From positions 46,198,159-46,262,158 of the forward strand of contig CM049313.1 in NCBI GenBank assembly GCA_026874595.1: 64,000 nt of DNA. The letters run 5' to 3'. The stretch's first letter is position 1; each line of letters begins with the position of its first letter. The translations under genes and the position numbers were made by a program. Under the pieces are notes generated by a model. That model did not search any database and was not told the DNA's origin. It saw only the letters and a program-made list of their open reading frames with translations. The DNA comes from Sipunculus nudus (Eukaryota > Annelida > Sipuncula > Golfingiida > Sipunculidae). Shown piece after piece: positions 1-11,879 of this stretch.

Positions 1-9
1 ATTTTATGG

Positions 10-10
<1 letters not shown>

Positions 11-62
<52 letters not shown>
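11..62. repeat. TA/TG compound microsatellite
   Basis: An AT dinucleotide run passes directly into a GT run. Simple repeat at the left edge of the window. Confidence 0.9.
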
Positions 63-64
<2 letters not shown>

Positions 65-118
65 TTGGCCGATTAATCGATTAAATCGATGATTGGTCCT
101 TTTCTTTCAACATGGTTT

Positions 119-146
119 TGCATAATCGATTAAAAACGATTATGCA
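119..146. other. perfect 10-bp inverted repeat (hairpin)
   Basis: The arms TGCATAATCG and CGATTATGCA flank an 8-base spacer. Further ATCGAT-type palindromes lie just upstream at 72-92. It lies outside the part of copy A that aligns to copies B and C. No function is assigned. Confidence 0.6.
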
Positions 147-583
147 TTCAAGGAAAGAATCTAAAATCCTGTCAGATATACATAGGAACACAAAAGAACG
201 AACGGCATCAAAACAAAACCCTGGGCAGGGTATATAAATATATAATTTTACGTGATCTTTTACCAATTTGGAAATGCAAACGCGTTTATCAACTCATTTC
301 TGTTTTGCGTATCAGTCTAGCTAAATTCCATTTTATGTGCCATGTAGGCCCCGACTATAATATTTAATTGATGTGTAAATAAATCTAATTATCTGGAAGC
401 TTCGTATTCGCATGATGTTATTAACATTTAATAAAACATGGACAGAATTTGTTCTGTTTTCAGTTCGAGGTTTCGCGATTTGAGGTACCAGAAAACTGAC
501 ATTGTTTAAGCTTTAGACGACTGTGTATTCAGTACAACTTACTCATAATAATTTGTTGTTACACACAGTATAATATCCATTGC

Positions 584-1065
584 ATGGCATGCTATTGTAC
601 GTTCTGTCGCATTTCAAAGTTTTTGCACATAATTATTATATGGGAACATAACGGTATGTGGCCTGTGTTAAAATATGCATAGCATAATCCCTTTGTTAGA
701 GTTTAAATTGCACAATGCATAAAATATTGTGAAAAGATAGAAAAAACACAAAGATATGAAATTCATGAGAGATTAAAGGGTCATGAATTTACTATCAAAA
801 GACAACCTGTTCCGTTAAAAAGCAATTCATTATTTTAGCAAGAATTCCAGAATATGGTATGTGAATCGCTTCGGTTGCAAAATTAGGAGAGCCACATAAA
901 TAAATTCGTTCCATTACAGTGCATGACATTATAAATATTCCCTGTTTGTTCTATTAATGCATATCCATATAAAAGAATGTTTTCCAGTTCCAGATACTGA
1001 AGCAGTAACTGGGACAGAGAAGTTATTTACTTGAAGATAATGACGATGTTATTATTGATGCTTCT
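584..1065 (+). pseudogene. Broken copy A of the unknown two-exon gene
   Basis: This is homologous to the candidate exons at 25759-26112/26242-26340 (copy B) and 57395-57748/57879-57990 (copy C). In A the first exon is disrupted by small deletions and an early stop after about 20 codons. The donor equivalent to AAG|GTAAGT reads ATG|GTATGT. The second exon has an in-frame TAA at its seventh codon in the frame open in B and C. The upstream promoter-like segment is also missing because of the 646-bp deletion. It is a relic if the gene is real at all. Confidence 0.45.
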
Positions 1066-1069
1066 TTTT

Positions 1070-1119
1070 ATTATTATATTAATTATTATTATTATTATTA
1101 TAATTATTATTATTATTAC

Positions 1120-1166
<47 letters not shown>
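1070..1166. repeat. ATT trinucleotide microsatellite
   Basis: Interrupted ATT repeat; the orthologous tracts in copies B (26325-26430) and C (57966-58030) differ in length. Confidence 0.9.
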
Positions 1167-1167
<1 letters not shown>

Positions 1168-2314
1168 GGAAGATGTATACAATACTTTACTGGCGGTGTA
1201 TCAGTCGGCAACGTTAAAGAGAATCCGAGAAAGATATATCCTCTGATAACAAAATTATTTGACCGTCAGTAATAATATTTGCCACGATTATATGTAAATT
1301 TAACGTGATTTAATGCTTCTGTAGACAAGTTCTATGTGGCGGCTTATGCTCTGAAAACTGGTAATGCACGACGGTCAAAGAACTATACATAAGTTATATA
1401 AATTACCGGCAGGTAGCAGTACCAGTTCTAGGTGTTGCATACAACGTTCTCTTCAGCTCCCTGCTTGGGACCGGATCAAAAGAGTGCGAATCTAACAGGC
1501 TTTGGAACATAAACTCTACAGTGTATCGAGTGATCTTCATACACCAGCGGCGTAGGTATTAAAGTAGTGAAGAGGGTAATGTAGTCTGTTTTAAAGTACG
1601 TTGGGTCAGAACTGGTTCAAGGCGAATTAGATAGGGTACATAGGGGTAATATGAGCATACGGGAAATAATGAGCATCCTGGGATAAAAAAAAATTGAAAG
1701 CGTCAACGTGCTGCCCTCTTTTGTTTTTGTGTGGCAAACGCCCGGACGAGGTTGATGGAAGCAAAGGCCGAGGCGCTTTAAGACTTGCGAATGAAATTTC
1801 CGTTAAAACAAATTTAAGCCTATTTTTTTAAATTGTTGTTCTATATTGAAAGCTTCAATTTGCACATAAGATGCATTACAACTGAAATATTCATTATTAA
1901 CCCTCACATACAGTGTGTTATTGCTTGTTTTAAAGGGTTATAGTGAAGGTATATATCGTAGCATGATTTAACTTTCACATAAATGTGAAACGTGTCGCTT
2001 TGGGGAATATGAGCATACATGGCATGCATGGGGTAATATGAGCATATGACTTAGTGGGTGCCCATATTTCCCTTGCAACAGGAAATAGCAGGAAAAGGTA
2101 ATTTACATGCAAACAAAGGGTAGGAAACTGTTTAATTAGGTTGAATGTTTATGTTTAAGATAAATATTTAAGTTTAAGATATACATAATGCATCGTTTAT
2201 TTCACAGTCGCTTAAATAATTAATTTAAGGGAGTTTTAAAAAACGATAAAGCTCAGGAGAAATAGAATGTCTGTGAGAGACACAGTCTGTGGTGAACTGG
2301 CACCTCTTTTGTGG

Positions 2315-2317
<3 letters not shown>

Positions 2318-2357
<40 letters not shown>
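2318..2357. repeat. TA microsatellite
   Basis: Pure AT dinucleotide run inside the 3.9 kb element, followed by a short GT run. Confidence 0.9.
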
Positions 2358-2361
<4 letters not shown>

Positions 2362-2689
2362 CTGTGTGTGTGTGCCTTGAGTGCACAGTTCCGTCCATTT
2401 CATGCATGTCACCTGATTAATGGTCAGGATTCTTGTATAGTGACTGAGGAAGGTATGAAATATGTTTATAGGGGGCGGTGGAAATAAAGGTAACATCCCT
2501 GGTATTTTAACGAGGGATTGTGTGTGACCAGCTAAAACAGTAACTGTATATGGCTGGGACGTAGATTAAATGCCCATGGGTTATGACGCTCAGCTGAATT
2601 GACATACAGTTGATCGACGCCTGTATTAATTATTTATGTTATGATCTTGTTGAAATGATTTGATAAAGACCATGAACATATGGGTAGAA

Positions 2690-3010
2690 TGACTTCTAAA
2701 GTAATCAGAATCCTAATTTTTGTCCACCGTCCTCGATAAATAGGTGACAGTGGCCTTAGTTAGAGTTTCTAAGAAGATTTTAATAGGACCTCCCTAGATG
2801 TCAAATTTGTAAAAATATAGGTGCAAGGGTAAAGTTATGTGCCCTGCCAGACTGTCTGGATGCTTAAAATCATGTTTTCGACTGGTAATTCGAAAATACA
2901 TAGGTCATCGTGAGTTTATTTCATTTTCCAAAGTAGATTTGCTTAGGACTTCCCTGGATGCACAGTTAGAAGTTTCTAGGTCTAACGGTTACGGATCACG
3001 GTTATTTACA
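2690..3010 (+). repeat. Diverged repeat related to the 36480-37440 tandem array
   Basis: Two phrases of the form 'GGACCTCCCTAGATGTCAA' / 'GGACTTCCCTGGATGCACA', followed by a TGTGCCCTG-like phrase, resemble the units at 36480-37440. The upstream phrase CCATGGGTTATGACGCTC (near 2574) matches one at about 36300. Ancient dispersed repeat; no coding potential seen. Confidence 0.4.
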
Positions 3011-3087
3011 CACAAGTCGTCATTTCAAGATAAGTTTCGAATGGAAAATCAGTTCCTTCAAACAGTGGCGTCAATTTTTCTTCCAGG

Positions 3088-3288
3088 TTGGGGGTGGGGG
3101 GGGGGGGGGGTCGACTCGCCCACACACCCACCCACCCACCCACCCACCAACACACACACACACATATACACTATATATATGTACCTATTTATATATATAT
3201 ATATATACTAAATCACATTTCAAATATATTTCACTGTTAACTCATAAATGGAGCATGTCTATAATCCTTTCAAACCTATTTTTCATTT

Positions 3289-3326
<38 letters not shown>

Positions 3327-3405
3327 TATACGTATACATATATATACACACACACACACACATATATATACTATATATATGTACCTTTTGGCGCCTGTAT
3401 GACAC

Positions 3406-3458
<53 letters not shown>

Positions 3459-3560
3459 TAAATCACATTTCAAATATATTTCACAGTAAACTCATAAATG
3501 GAGCATGTCTATAACCCTTTCAAACCTAATTTTCCTATATTATATTTATATATATAATTC
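3088..3560. repeat. Low-complexity tract with a local direct duplication
   Basis: A G-run (about 3091-3110) is followed by CCCA/CA repeats and several TA runs. A segment of about 80 bp (CTAAATCACATTTCAAATAT onward) occurs at about 3208 and again at about 3457, bracketing the TA-rich tract: a tandem duplication of about 250 bp. Confidence 0.7.
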
Positions 3561-4035
3561 TCTGAAAAGGGGGGATGATAACATTAGCCATCCCCCCTTA
3601 CCAAAAAGTGGGGGGGGGGGATATATACCCCCCCATCCCCACTATATTGACGCCCCTGCCTTCAAAACATCAGCATATTATAAATATTGATATATTGTCA
3701 TATAATTCTATATAGAACGGGTACAGCAGAATTCTGAAATACAATGAACCGACTTCGTGCTCTACCTGTAGAAAGTTAATCCTCAGAAAATGCACGTATA
3801 CTTTCATCTGTATGAATAATTGGAAAAATAAATACTACATATATAAGTATATGTTTCTAATACGTTCCTTTTTTTGGTGCATTTTATATTTATGAGGTGC
3901 ATATATATACCTCATCAATGGCGTAAATTTTTCTCCAAGAGTTAGTGGTGGGGGCAGTATGTGCGGCAACCTTTTATTGTTTGTGTGACACATTGACAAC
4001 ATATATATATATTACATATTACAACATATATATAT

Positions 4036-4970
4036 ATATTCTGACAGGCATACTCTTACAGCAGAAACTGATCTATGAGTTATGGTCATGGTACCCGATG
4101 GTAACAGAGGCATACTCTGACAGCAGATACTCTCATGAATTATAGTCATAGTACCCGGTGGTCACAGAGGCATACTCTGACAGCAGATACTCTCATCTAT
4201 GAGTTATAGTCATGGTACCCAAGGGTAACAGAGGCACACTCTGACAGCAGATTCTTTCATATATGAGTTGTAGTCATGGTACCCGATGGTTACATGCAGA
4301 GGCATACACTGACAGCAGAAACTCTCATCTATGAGTTATAGTCATGGTACCCAATGGTAACAGAGGCATACTCTGACAGCAGATACTCTTATCTATGAGT
4401 TATAGTCATGGTACCCAATGGTAACAGAGGCATACTGTGACAGCAGATACTCTTATCTATGAGTTATAGTCATGGTACCCAATGGTAACAGAGGCATACT
4501 GTGACAGCAGATACTCTCATCTATGAGTTATAGTCATGGTACCCAATGGTAACAGAGGCATACTCTGACAGCAGATACTCTCATCTATGAGTTATAGTCA
4601 TGGTACCCAATGGTAACAGAGGCATACTCTGACAGCAGATACTCTCATCTATGAGTTATAGTCATGGTACCCAATGGTAACAGAGGCATACTCTGACAGC
4701 AGATACTCTCTTCTATGAGTTATAGTCATGGTACCCAAGGGTAACAGATGCATACTCTGACAGCAGATTCTTTCATATATGAGTTGTAGTCATGGTACGC
4801 GATGGTTACATGCAGAGGCATACACTGACAGCAGAAACTCTAATCTATGAGTTATGGTCATGTGGTACCCGGTGGTCACAGAGGCATACTCTGACAGCAG
4901 AAACTCTCATTTATGAGTTATAGTCATGGTACCCGATGGTCACAGAGACATACTCTGACAGCATAAACTC
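4036..4970 (+). repeat. 64-bp minisatellite, about 14-15 units
   Basis: The unit starts CATACTCTGACAGCAGATAC and contains GAGTTATAGTCATGGTACCC; spacing is 64 bp (for example 4561 to 4625). Some units carry a 4-5 bp insertion (GTTACATGCAGAGG). A distinctive variant unit pair near 4245-4325 recurs near 4760-4840, about eight units later. It lies inside the 3.9 kb element and is absent from copies B and C. Confidence 0.9.
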
Positions 4971-5556
4971 TGAATTGGCCATCGAATCCTGTAGCGGACA
5001 AAGACATGACACTTTCATGGACATTAATGAAGTAATATTCCGCGGGAGATAAATAAACCAGGGTTGTATATTCTTGACGCACAGACAGGGATAAGGGCGC
5101 TGTTGGCTGGCATAATATATTCAAATTCCATTTTTGTTTACTTTACGATAGTCGAACTTTGTCATGTCAATGCAGTTGTACTTAAAGTTTTGCATTAAAT
5201 TTTTTATAAAGATGAAGTATACCACCATATATATTCATTTATTTGTAATTTTATGAAAAAGAACATACTACAGTAGACTGTTTAATACTAAAGCAACAGT
5301 GTGAACTGAATAGTAAACATTTCAGGGCAATATGAGCATATGTAACCCAAACAATGGGGTAATATGGGCACAATTTCAAATTAAAAGATCTGTCCTTATT
5401 TTGATGAAAACGTTAGGGAAACCAGTATTTTCGTCACATTGCCTTTCTATGCGACCATCTCCTTCTAATCAAACCGAGAACATACTGAAAACGGCGATTA
5501 ATTACTTCTGCAATGCAAAAGTTCTTAAGGTGCTCATATAACCCCTATGTACCCTA

Positions 5557-6461
5557 AACATGGGTTTTTTTTAGTGGTAGGAATTCACAGAGTAAGTAAT
5601 ATTTTGACTGCATGCGTATGTGAAATGTGAAGTGTTTCCTTGAAATGTATAACATTTTAATTTTAAAGTTTGACAGGTGAGACAAGTTAGTCCCGGGCGT
5701 CCCACAGCGCCCAACACGACTACAGGAAGGGGTGTGGTTTGAGAAGAAACCACCTCTGGCGGAAGGTGGTCTTATTATCTTGACCGGCTGCTCCAGTTGA
5801 ACCTGAGGTCTCCTTTCCTTACAGTTACCCTCGACCTAACAAAATTACTTTGCTCTGTGTCAATGGCCTGAGCTAGAATTGTATATGTAAATGACCTCAG
5901 ATTTACATATGAAGAAATAAATGTTGTAGTAATCACATTGCTTATTGAGACTTGTGTTTTGAGGTTTCAGCTCCTAGCTGACATGCGTAGATGATCGTTG
6001 ATTGTGGCCAGTCACTGAATGATCATTGAATGTTTTTTCTTGAGGTATTTCCGTCAGTTTATGCATGTAGTAGTCCGTCGTGTGGTGAATTAATATAGAC
6101 TTCGAAACCATCGTCAAAAGTTCTCCCATTTGTAAGGATATGTAAGTTACTCGGTTAGAACAAATTAGGTATAACATTATCACTGAATATGTTAAGAGAT
6201 AAATGGGATTATCTATGAGATTTATGGGAGGGACTATTATCCGAAATGTATAAATATGTTAACTAATGTATATATAGTCGAAAGAGCAATTATACAATTA
6301 TTATAAGTTGTCTCAGTGACTGTACAGATGATACATCAAAATGTTGAAATGCGGCTGTGTTGTAATGTTACAGGCTTTATTTGGCCATATATGACATATT
6401 GTAAACTAAAAATCTGAAATCTAAGGAATGCAAGCGCCCACCATGTGTTTGCAATCACTTA
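5557..6461. other. Copy A middle segment, no gene recognised
   Basis: Aligns to 26813-27725 (B) and 58409-59297 (C). Short open frames on the minus strand differ between copies by frameshifts, so coding is not supported. The segment ends exactly where the 35-bp satellite begins. Confidence 0.6.
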
Positions 6462-9400
6462 TTCGGCCCATATTCCCATGTTCATTTGTGCATTTGTTCG
6501 GCCCATATTCCCAGGTTCATTAGTGCATTTGTTCGGCCCATATTCCCAGGTTCATTTGTGCATTTGTTCGGCCCATATTCCCAGGTTCATTTGTGCATTT
6601 GTTCGGCCCATATTCCCAGGTTCATTTGTGCATTTGTTCGGCCCATCTTCCCAGGTTCATGTGTGCATTTGTTCGGCCCATCTTCCCAGGTTCATGTGTG
6701 CATTTGTTCGGCCCATCTTCCCAGGTTCATGTGTGCATTTGTTCGGCCCATCTTCCCAGGTTCATGTGTGCATTTGTTCGGCCCATATTCCCAGGTTCAT
6801 GTGTGCATTTGTTCGGCCCATATTCCCAGGTTCATTTGTGCATTTGTTCGGCCCATATTCCCAGGTTCATTTGTGCATTTGTTCGGCCCATCTTCCCAGG
6901 TTCATTTGTGCATTTGTTCGGCCCATCTTCCCAGGTTCATTTGTGCATTTGTTCGGCCCATATTCCCAGGTTCATTTGTGCATTTGTTCGGCCCATATTC
7001 CCAGGTTCATTTGTGCATTTGTTCGGCCCATATTCCCAGGTTCATTTGTGCATTTGTTCGGCCCATATTCCCAGGTTCATTAGTGCATTTGTTCGGCCCA
7101 TATTCCCAGGTTCATTTGTGCATTTGTTCGGCCCATATTCCCAGGTTCATTTGTGCATTTGTTCGGCCCATATTCCCAGGTTCATTTGTGCATTTGTTCG
7201 GCCCATCTTCCCAGGTTCATTTGTGCATTTGTGCGGCCCATCTTCCCAGGTTCATTTGTGCATTTGTGCGGCCCATCTTCCCAGGTTCATTTGTGCATTT
7301 GTTCGGCCCATCTTCCCAGGTTCATTTGTGCATTTGTTCGGCCCATCTCCCCAGGTTCATTTGTGCATTTGTTCGGCCCATCTCCCCAGGTTCATTTGTG
7401 CATTTGTTCGGCCCATCTTCCCAGGTTCATTTGTGCATTTGTTCGGCCCATCTTCCCAGGTTCATTTGTGCATTTGTTCGGCCCATATTCCCAGGTTCAT
7501 TTGTGCATTTGTTCGGCCCATATTCCCAGGTTCATTTGTGCATTTGTTCGGCCCATATTCCCAGGTTCATTTGTGCATTTGTTCGGCCCATATTCCCAGG
7601 TTCATTTGTGCATTTGTTCGGCCCATCTTCCCAGGTTCATTTGTGCATTTGTTCGGCCCATCTTCCCAGGTTCATTTGTGCATTTGTTCGGCCCATCTTC
7701 CCAGGTTCATTTGTGCATTTGTTCGGCCCATCTTCCCAGGTTCATTTGTGCATTTGTTCGGCCCATATTCCCAGGTTCATTTGTGCATTTGTTCGGCCCA
7801 TCTTCCCAGGTTCATGTGTGCATTTGTTCGGCCCATATTCCCAGGTTCATGTGTGCATTTGTTCGGCCCATATTCCCAGGTTCATTTGTGCATTTGTTCG
7901 GCCCATATTCCCAGGTTCATTTGTGCATTTGTTCGGCCCATCTTCCCAGGTTCATTTGTGCATTTGTTCGGCCCATCTTCCCAGGTTCATTTGTGCATTT
8001 GTTCGGCCCATCTTCCCAGGTTCATTTGTGCATTTGTTCGGCCCATATTCCCAGGTTCATTTGTGCATTTGTTCGGCCCATATTCCCAGGTTCATTTGTG
8101 CATTTGTTCGGCCCATATTCCCAGGTTCATTTGTGCATTTGTTCGGCCCATATTCCCAGGTTCATTTGTGCATTTGTTCGGCCCATCTTCCCAGGTTCAT
8201 TTGTGCATTTGTGCGGCCCATCTTCCCAGGTTCATTTGTGCATTTGTGCGGCCCATCTTCCCAGGTTCATTTGTGCATTTGTGCGGCCCATCTTCCCAGG
8301 TTCATTTGTGCATTTGTGCGGCCCATCTTCCCAGGTTCATTTGTGCATTTGTTCGGCCCATCTTCCCAGGTTCATTTGTGCATTTGTTCGGCCCATCTTC
8401 CCAGGTTCATTTGTGCATTTGTTCGGCCCATCTTCCCAGGTTCATTTGTGCATTTGTTCGGCCCATCTTCCCAGGTTCATTTGTGCATTTGTTCGGCCCA
8501 TATTCCCAGGTTCATTTGTGCATTTGTTCGGCCCATATTCCCAGGTTCATTTGTGCATTTGTTCGGCCCATCTTCCCAGGTTCATTTGTGCATTTGTTCG
8601 GCCCATCTTCCCAGGTTCATTTGTGCATTTGTTCGGCCCATCTTCCCAGGTTCATTTGTGCATTTGTTCGGCCCATCTTCCCAGGTTCATTTGTGCATTT
8701 GTTCGGCCCATATTCCCAGGTTCATTTGTGCATTTGTTCGGCCCATATTCCCAGGTTCATTTGTGCATTTGTTCGGCCCATATTCCCAGGTTCATTTGTG
8801 CATTTGTTCGGCCCATATTCCCAGGTTCATTTGTGCATTTGTTCGGCCCATATTCCCAGGTTCATTTGTGCATTTGTTCGGCCCATATTCCCAGGTTCAT
8901 TTGTGCATTTGTTCGGCCCATCTTCCCAGGTTCATTTGTGCATTTGTTCGGCCCATATTCCCAGGTTCATTTGTGCATTTGTTCGGCCCATATTCCCAGG
9001 TTCATTTGTGCATTTGTTCGGCCCATATTCCCAGGTTCATTTGTGCATTTGTTCGGCCCATCTTCCCAGGTTCATTTGTGCATTTGTTCGGCCCATCTTC
9101 CCAGGTTCATTTGTGCATTTGTTCGGCCCATATTCCCAGGTTCATTTGTGCATTTGTTCGGCCCATATTCCCAGGCTCATTTGTGCATTTGTTCGGCCCA
9201 TATTCCCAGGTTCATTTGTGCATTTGTTCGGCCCATATTCCCAGGTTCATTTGTGCATTTCTTCGGCCCATATTCCCAGGTTCATTTGTGCATTTCTTCG
9301 GCCCATCTTCCCAGGTTCATTTGTGCATTTCTTCGGCCCATCTTCCCAGGTTCATTTGTGCATTTCTTCGGCCCATCTTCCCAGGTTCATTTGTGCATTT

Positions 9401-10556
9401 CTTCGGCCCATCTTCCCAGGTTCATTTGTGCATTTCTTCGGCCCATCTTCCCAGGTTCATTTGTGCATTTGTTCGGCCCATCTTCCCAGGTTCATTTGTG
9501 CATTTCTTCGGCCCATCTTCCCAGGTTCATTTGTGCATTTCTTCGGCCCATCTTCCCAGGTTCATTTGTGCATTTCTTCGGCCCATATTCCCAGGTTCAT
9601 TTGTGCATTTGTTCGGCCCATATTCCCAGGTTCATTTGTGCATTTGTTCGGCCCATATTCCCAGGTTCATTTGTGCATTTGTTCGGCCCATATTCCCAGG
9701 TTCATTTGTGCATTTGTTCGGCCCATATTCCCAGGTTCATTTGTGCATTTGTTCGGCCCATATTCCCAGGTTCATTTGTGCATTTGTTCGGCCCATATTC
9801 CCAGGTTCATTTGTGCATTTGTTCGGCCCATCTTCCCAGGTTCATTTGTGCATTTGTTCGGCCCATATTCCCAGGTTCATTTGTGCATTTGTTCGGCCCA
9901 TCTTCCCAGGTTCATTTGTGCATTTGTTCGGCCCATCTTCCCAGGTTCATTTGTGCATTTGTTCGGCCCATCTTCCCAGGTTCATTTGTGCATTTGTTCG
10001 GCCCATCTTCCCAGGTTCATTTGTGCATTTGTTCGGCCCATCTTCCCAGGTTCATTTGTGCATTTGTTCGGCCCATCTTCCCAGGTTCATTTGTGCATTT
10101 GTTCGGCCCATCTTACCAGGTTCATTTGTGCATTTGTTCGGCCCATCTTCCCAGGTTCATTTGTGCATTTGTTCGGCCCATCTTCCCAGGTTCATTTGTG
10201 CATTTGTTCGGCCCATCTTCCCAGGTTCATTTGTGCATTTGTTCGGCCCATCTTCCCAGGTTCATTTGTGCATTTGTTCGGCCCATATTCCCAGGTTCAT
10301 TTGTGCATTTGTTCGGCCCATATTCCCAGGTTCATTTGTGCATTTGTTCGGCCCATCTTCCCAGGTTCATTTGTGCATTTGTTCGGCCCATCTTCCCAGG
10401 TTCATTTGTGCATTTGTTCGGCCCATCTTCCCAGGTTCATTTGTGCATTTGTTCGGCCCATCTTCCCAGGTTCATTTGTGCATTTGTTCGGCCCATATTC
10501 CCAGGTTCATTTGTGCATTTGTTCGGCCCATATTCCCAGGTTCATTTGTGCATTAG
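6462..10556 (+). repeat. 35-bp satellite array, 117 units
   Basis: The unit starts TTCGGCCCAT and ends GCATTTG. Counting from the first TTCGG (6462) to the last (10522) gives 4060 bp, exactly 116 periods, and the phase is unchanged at every 12-unit (420-bp) check, so no unit has gained or lost a base. Variants are single substitutions: CATATT/CATCTT throughout, a CATGTG cluster near 6658-6810, GTGCGG clusters near 7230-7270 and 8210-8330, and a CTTCGG cluster near 9260-9580. Paralogous positions in B (27726-27760) and C (59298-59332) hold one unit each. The 35-bp unit contains no stop in any forward frame, so all three + frames stay open for over 1100 codons. I regard this as non-coding. Confidence 0.97.
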
Positions 10557-11716
10557 TGACTCTAAATTTGTGAATATTCCATGATGACGTTCCTTAATCG
10601 GGGTCATGCGCCGGGTCAACACAAAAATATAAATCGAAATGCCCTGACAGTTCATGAGACTCCGTTCATGATCACATTAGTTGCGCTGTGCATAAACACG
10701 CACAGACACACGCAAACAGACATGAACGGGGATGTAGGCATACCTTCCTGGCGGAGGCATTGCACACGTTTGACATATTGTAAATGAAAGAGGCCTGAGA
10801 GAGGGCTACGGATGTTTTTACTATAAAATCTGGTTGTATAGTGGTTAGCACACTTGACCTGTGACCTTCCTCCTGGCAGCGAGAATACCCATTTACCTAA
10901 CTTTACAGGGAATCTGACGTTAATACTGTAGTTGGCTTGTTATTCTCGATAGCCCATTTTCACAATTGTGCCTTATAGTATTTTACATAGCTAGAGTGTA
11001 TATACATTATTTTAAATATTTCAATCATGCACAAAAGGGTAAACAAATGAGAAAATAAGAGAAAATTGAAAGGAGTAGATATTCTTGTTAATATTGGCGG
11101 ATTATATAAAACCTTGCATTTACATTTATATTTACAAGATAAATCTTTGATTTACAGCTAACATAACATGTATGCTATTCTTTATTATATCAGTTTATTG
11201 CCTTTCAAATATTGACACCATGGACAAAAGATAAAACGTTAATGAGGATAAATGACTCTTCATCTCTGAAAAAAGATAAGTATACACGGAAGTTTTTTGC
11301 GCGCTATATAATCCTGTTTGAGTACACAGGTAACCTCGAAAAGGCTTAGACATATACTACTAAAATCGCATACACGTGTAAAAGTTTCTTTTAATGAAAT
11401 TTCATGAAATGGAGGTTTATTGATGAGGGTAAATATTATAAATCCCTTAAATGGAGGACCCGGGGAAGGTATGCATTCTCTGAATTTAAGCATTGAACAT
11501 TTTCTATTAATTCCAAGGGAAGGGTGTTATAGATAAAAAAAAATCAAGTTATAACGAAGGTTTAACAGAGTGAAATGAATCTTACCATAGCAGATAAAAA
11601 GGTTTATCAAGTTTCTTGTCGATAAAACGGAACCAAACTCAGTGTAAGCAGTCACAGACAGGTGTGGCTGATGTGGCGGGAACGGTCTTTGGAAGCCTGT
11701 ATTTATAGCCAAACCA
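10557..11716. other. Copy A distal segment, no gene recognised
   Basis: Aligns to 27761-28003 plus 35036-35961 in B and to 59333-60250 in C. It contains a tRNA-like relic at about 10830-10900 but no conserved open frame. Confidence 0.6.
10830..10900 (+). other. tRNA-like relic (possible SINE head)
   Basis: GTATAGTGGTTAGCACACTTG resembles a pol III A box with D arm, followed about 30 bp on by a degenerate B-box-like GCGAGAATACCC. It is duplicated at about 35065-35135 and, more decayed, at 59600-59660. No cloverleaf can be drawn, so it is not an active tRNA gene. Confidence 0.25.
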
Positions 11717-11879
11717 AGCATTACCAAACGGATGATACTGAGTCTATCTTCCCTTTATATATACATAAGTTATCTTACGTAAATATATATGTATATTTGC
11801 TTAAGTTAACATCAAACAATAGTGATCACAAATCGAGTCTCTCTGCATGGTTTCTTAATCAATCTACCTGAACAGAGGT
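11717..11879. other. Junction between copy A and the Gypsy fragment
   Basis: Homology to copy B stops at about 11716 and clear Gypsy homology begins at about 11880. The sequence between matches nothing else that I can find in the window. Confidence 0.4.

Larger units (their letters stand above)
1634..5554. mobile_element. 3.9 kb non-autonomous DNA element with TA target duplication
   Basis: The ends are inverted copies of each other: GGGTACATAGGGGTAATATG at the left, and the complement of CATATAACCCCTATGTACCC at the right (one mismatch). TA flanks both ends (1632-1633 and 5555-5556). The paralogous sites in B (TA at 26811-26812) and C (58407-58408) have a single TA and no insert, so this is an insertion specific to copy A. 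A TA duplication is the signature of the Tc1/mariner superfamily. No transposase is visible. The motif GGGGTAATATGAGCATA recurs inside both ends, near 1641, 2030, 5325 and 5355. The interior is microsatellites and a 64-bp minisatellite. Confidence 0.75.
229..11716 (+). repeat. Segmental duplication, copy A (distal half only)
   Basis: After removing a 3.9 kb insertion (1634-5554) and the 35-bp array (6462-10556), this interval aligns in order to copy B (24755-28003 plus 35036-35961) and to copy C (56340-60250). Landmarks shared by all three include the ACGTGATCTTTTA start, an ATT/AAT microsatellite, the ACCGGCAGGTAGCAGTAC segment and GGAATGCAAGCGCCCACC just before the 35-bp unit. Copy A is the most diverged and has lost about 646 bp near position 315. 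Its right end at about 11716 is cut short relative to B. Confidence 0.85.

Noticed and set aside
3248-3514. Open frames made of Tyr-Ile repeats (also at 2225, 30013, 44840)
   Set aside because: Translations of TA microsatellites.
5974-6183. 69-codon minus-strand frame, also open in copy B (27200-27439)
   Set aside because: Closed in copy C and without splice or domain support; similarity reflects recent duplication.
6462-10556. CRISPR-like array
   Set aside because: Units are directly adjacent with no unique spacers, and the genome is animal.
6486-10584. Three open frames of 1143-1356 codons as genes
   Set aside because: They exist only because a 35-bp unit without stops is repeated. The flanking sequence and the single-copy paralogues are non-coding, and no codon bias or conserved start is seen.
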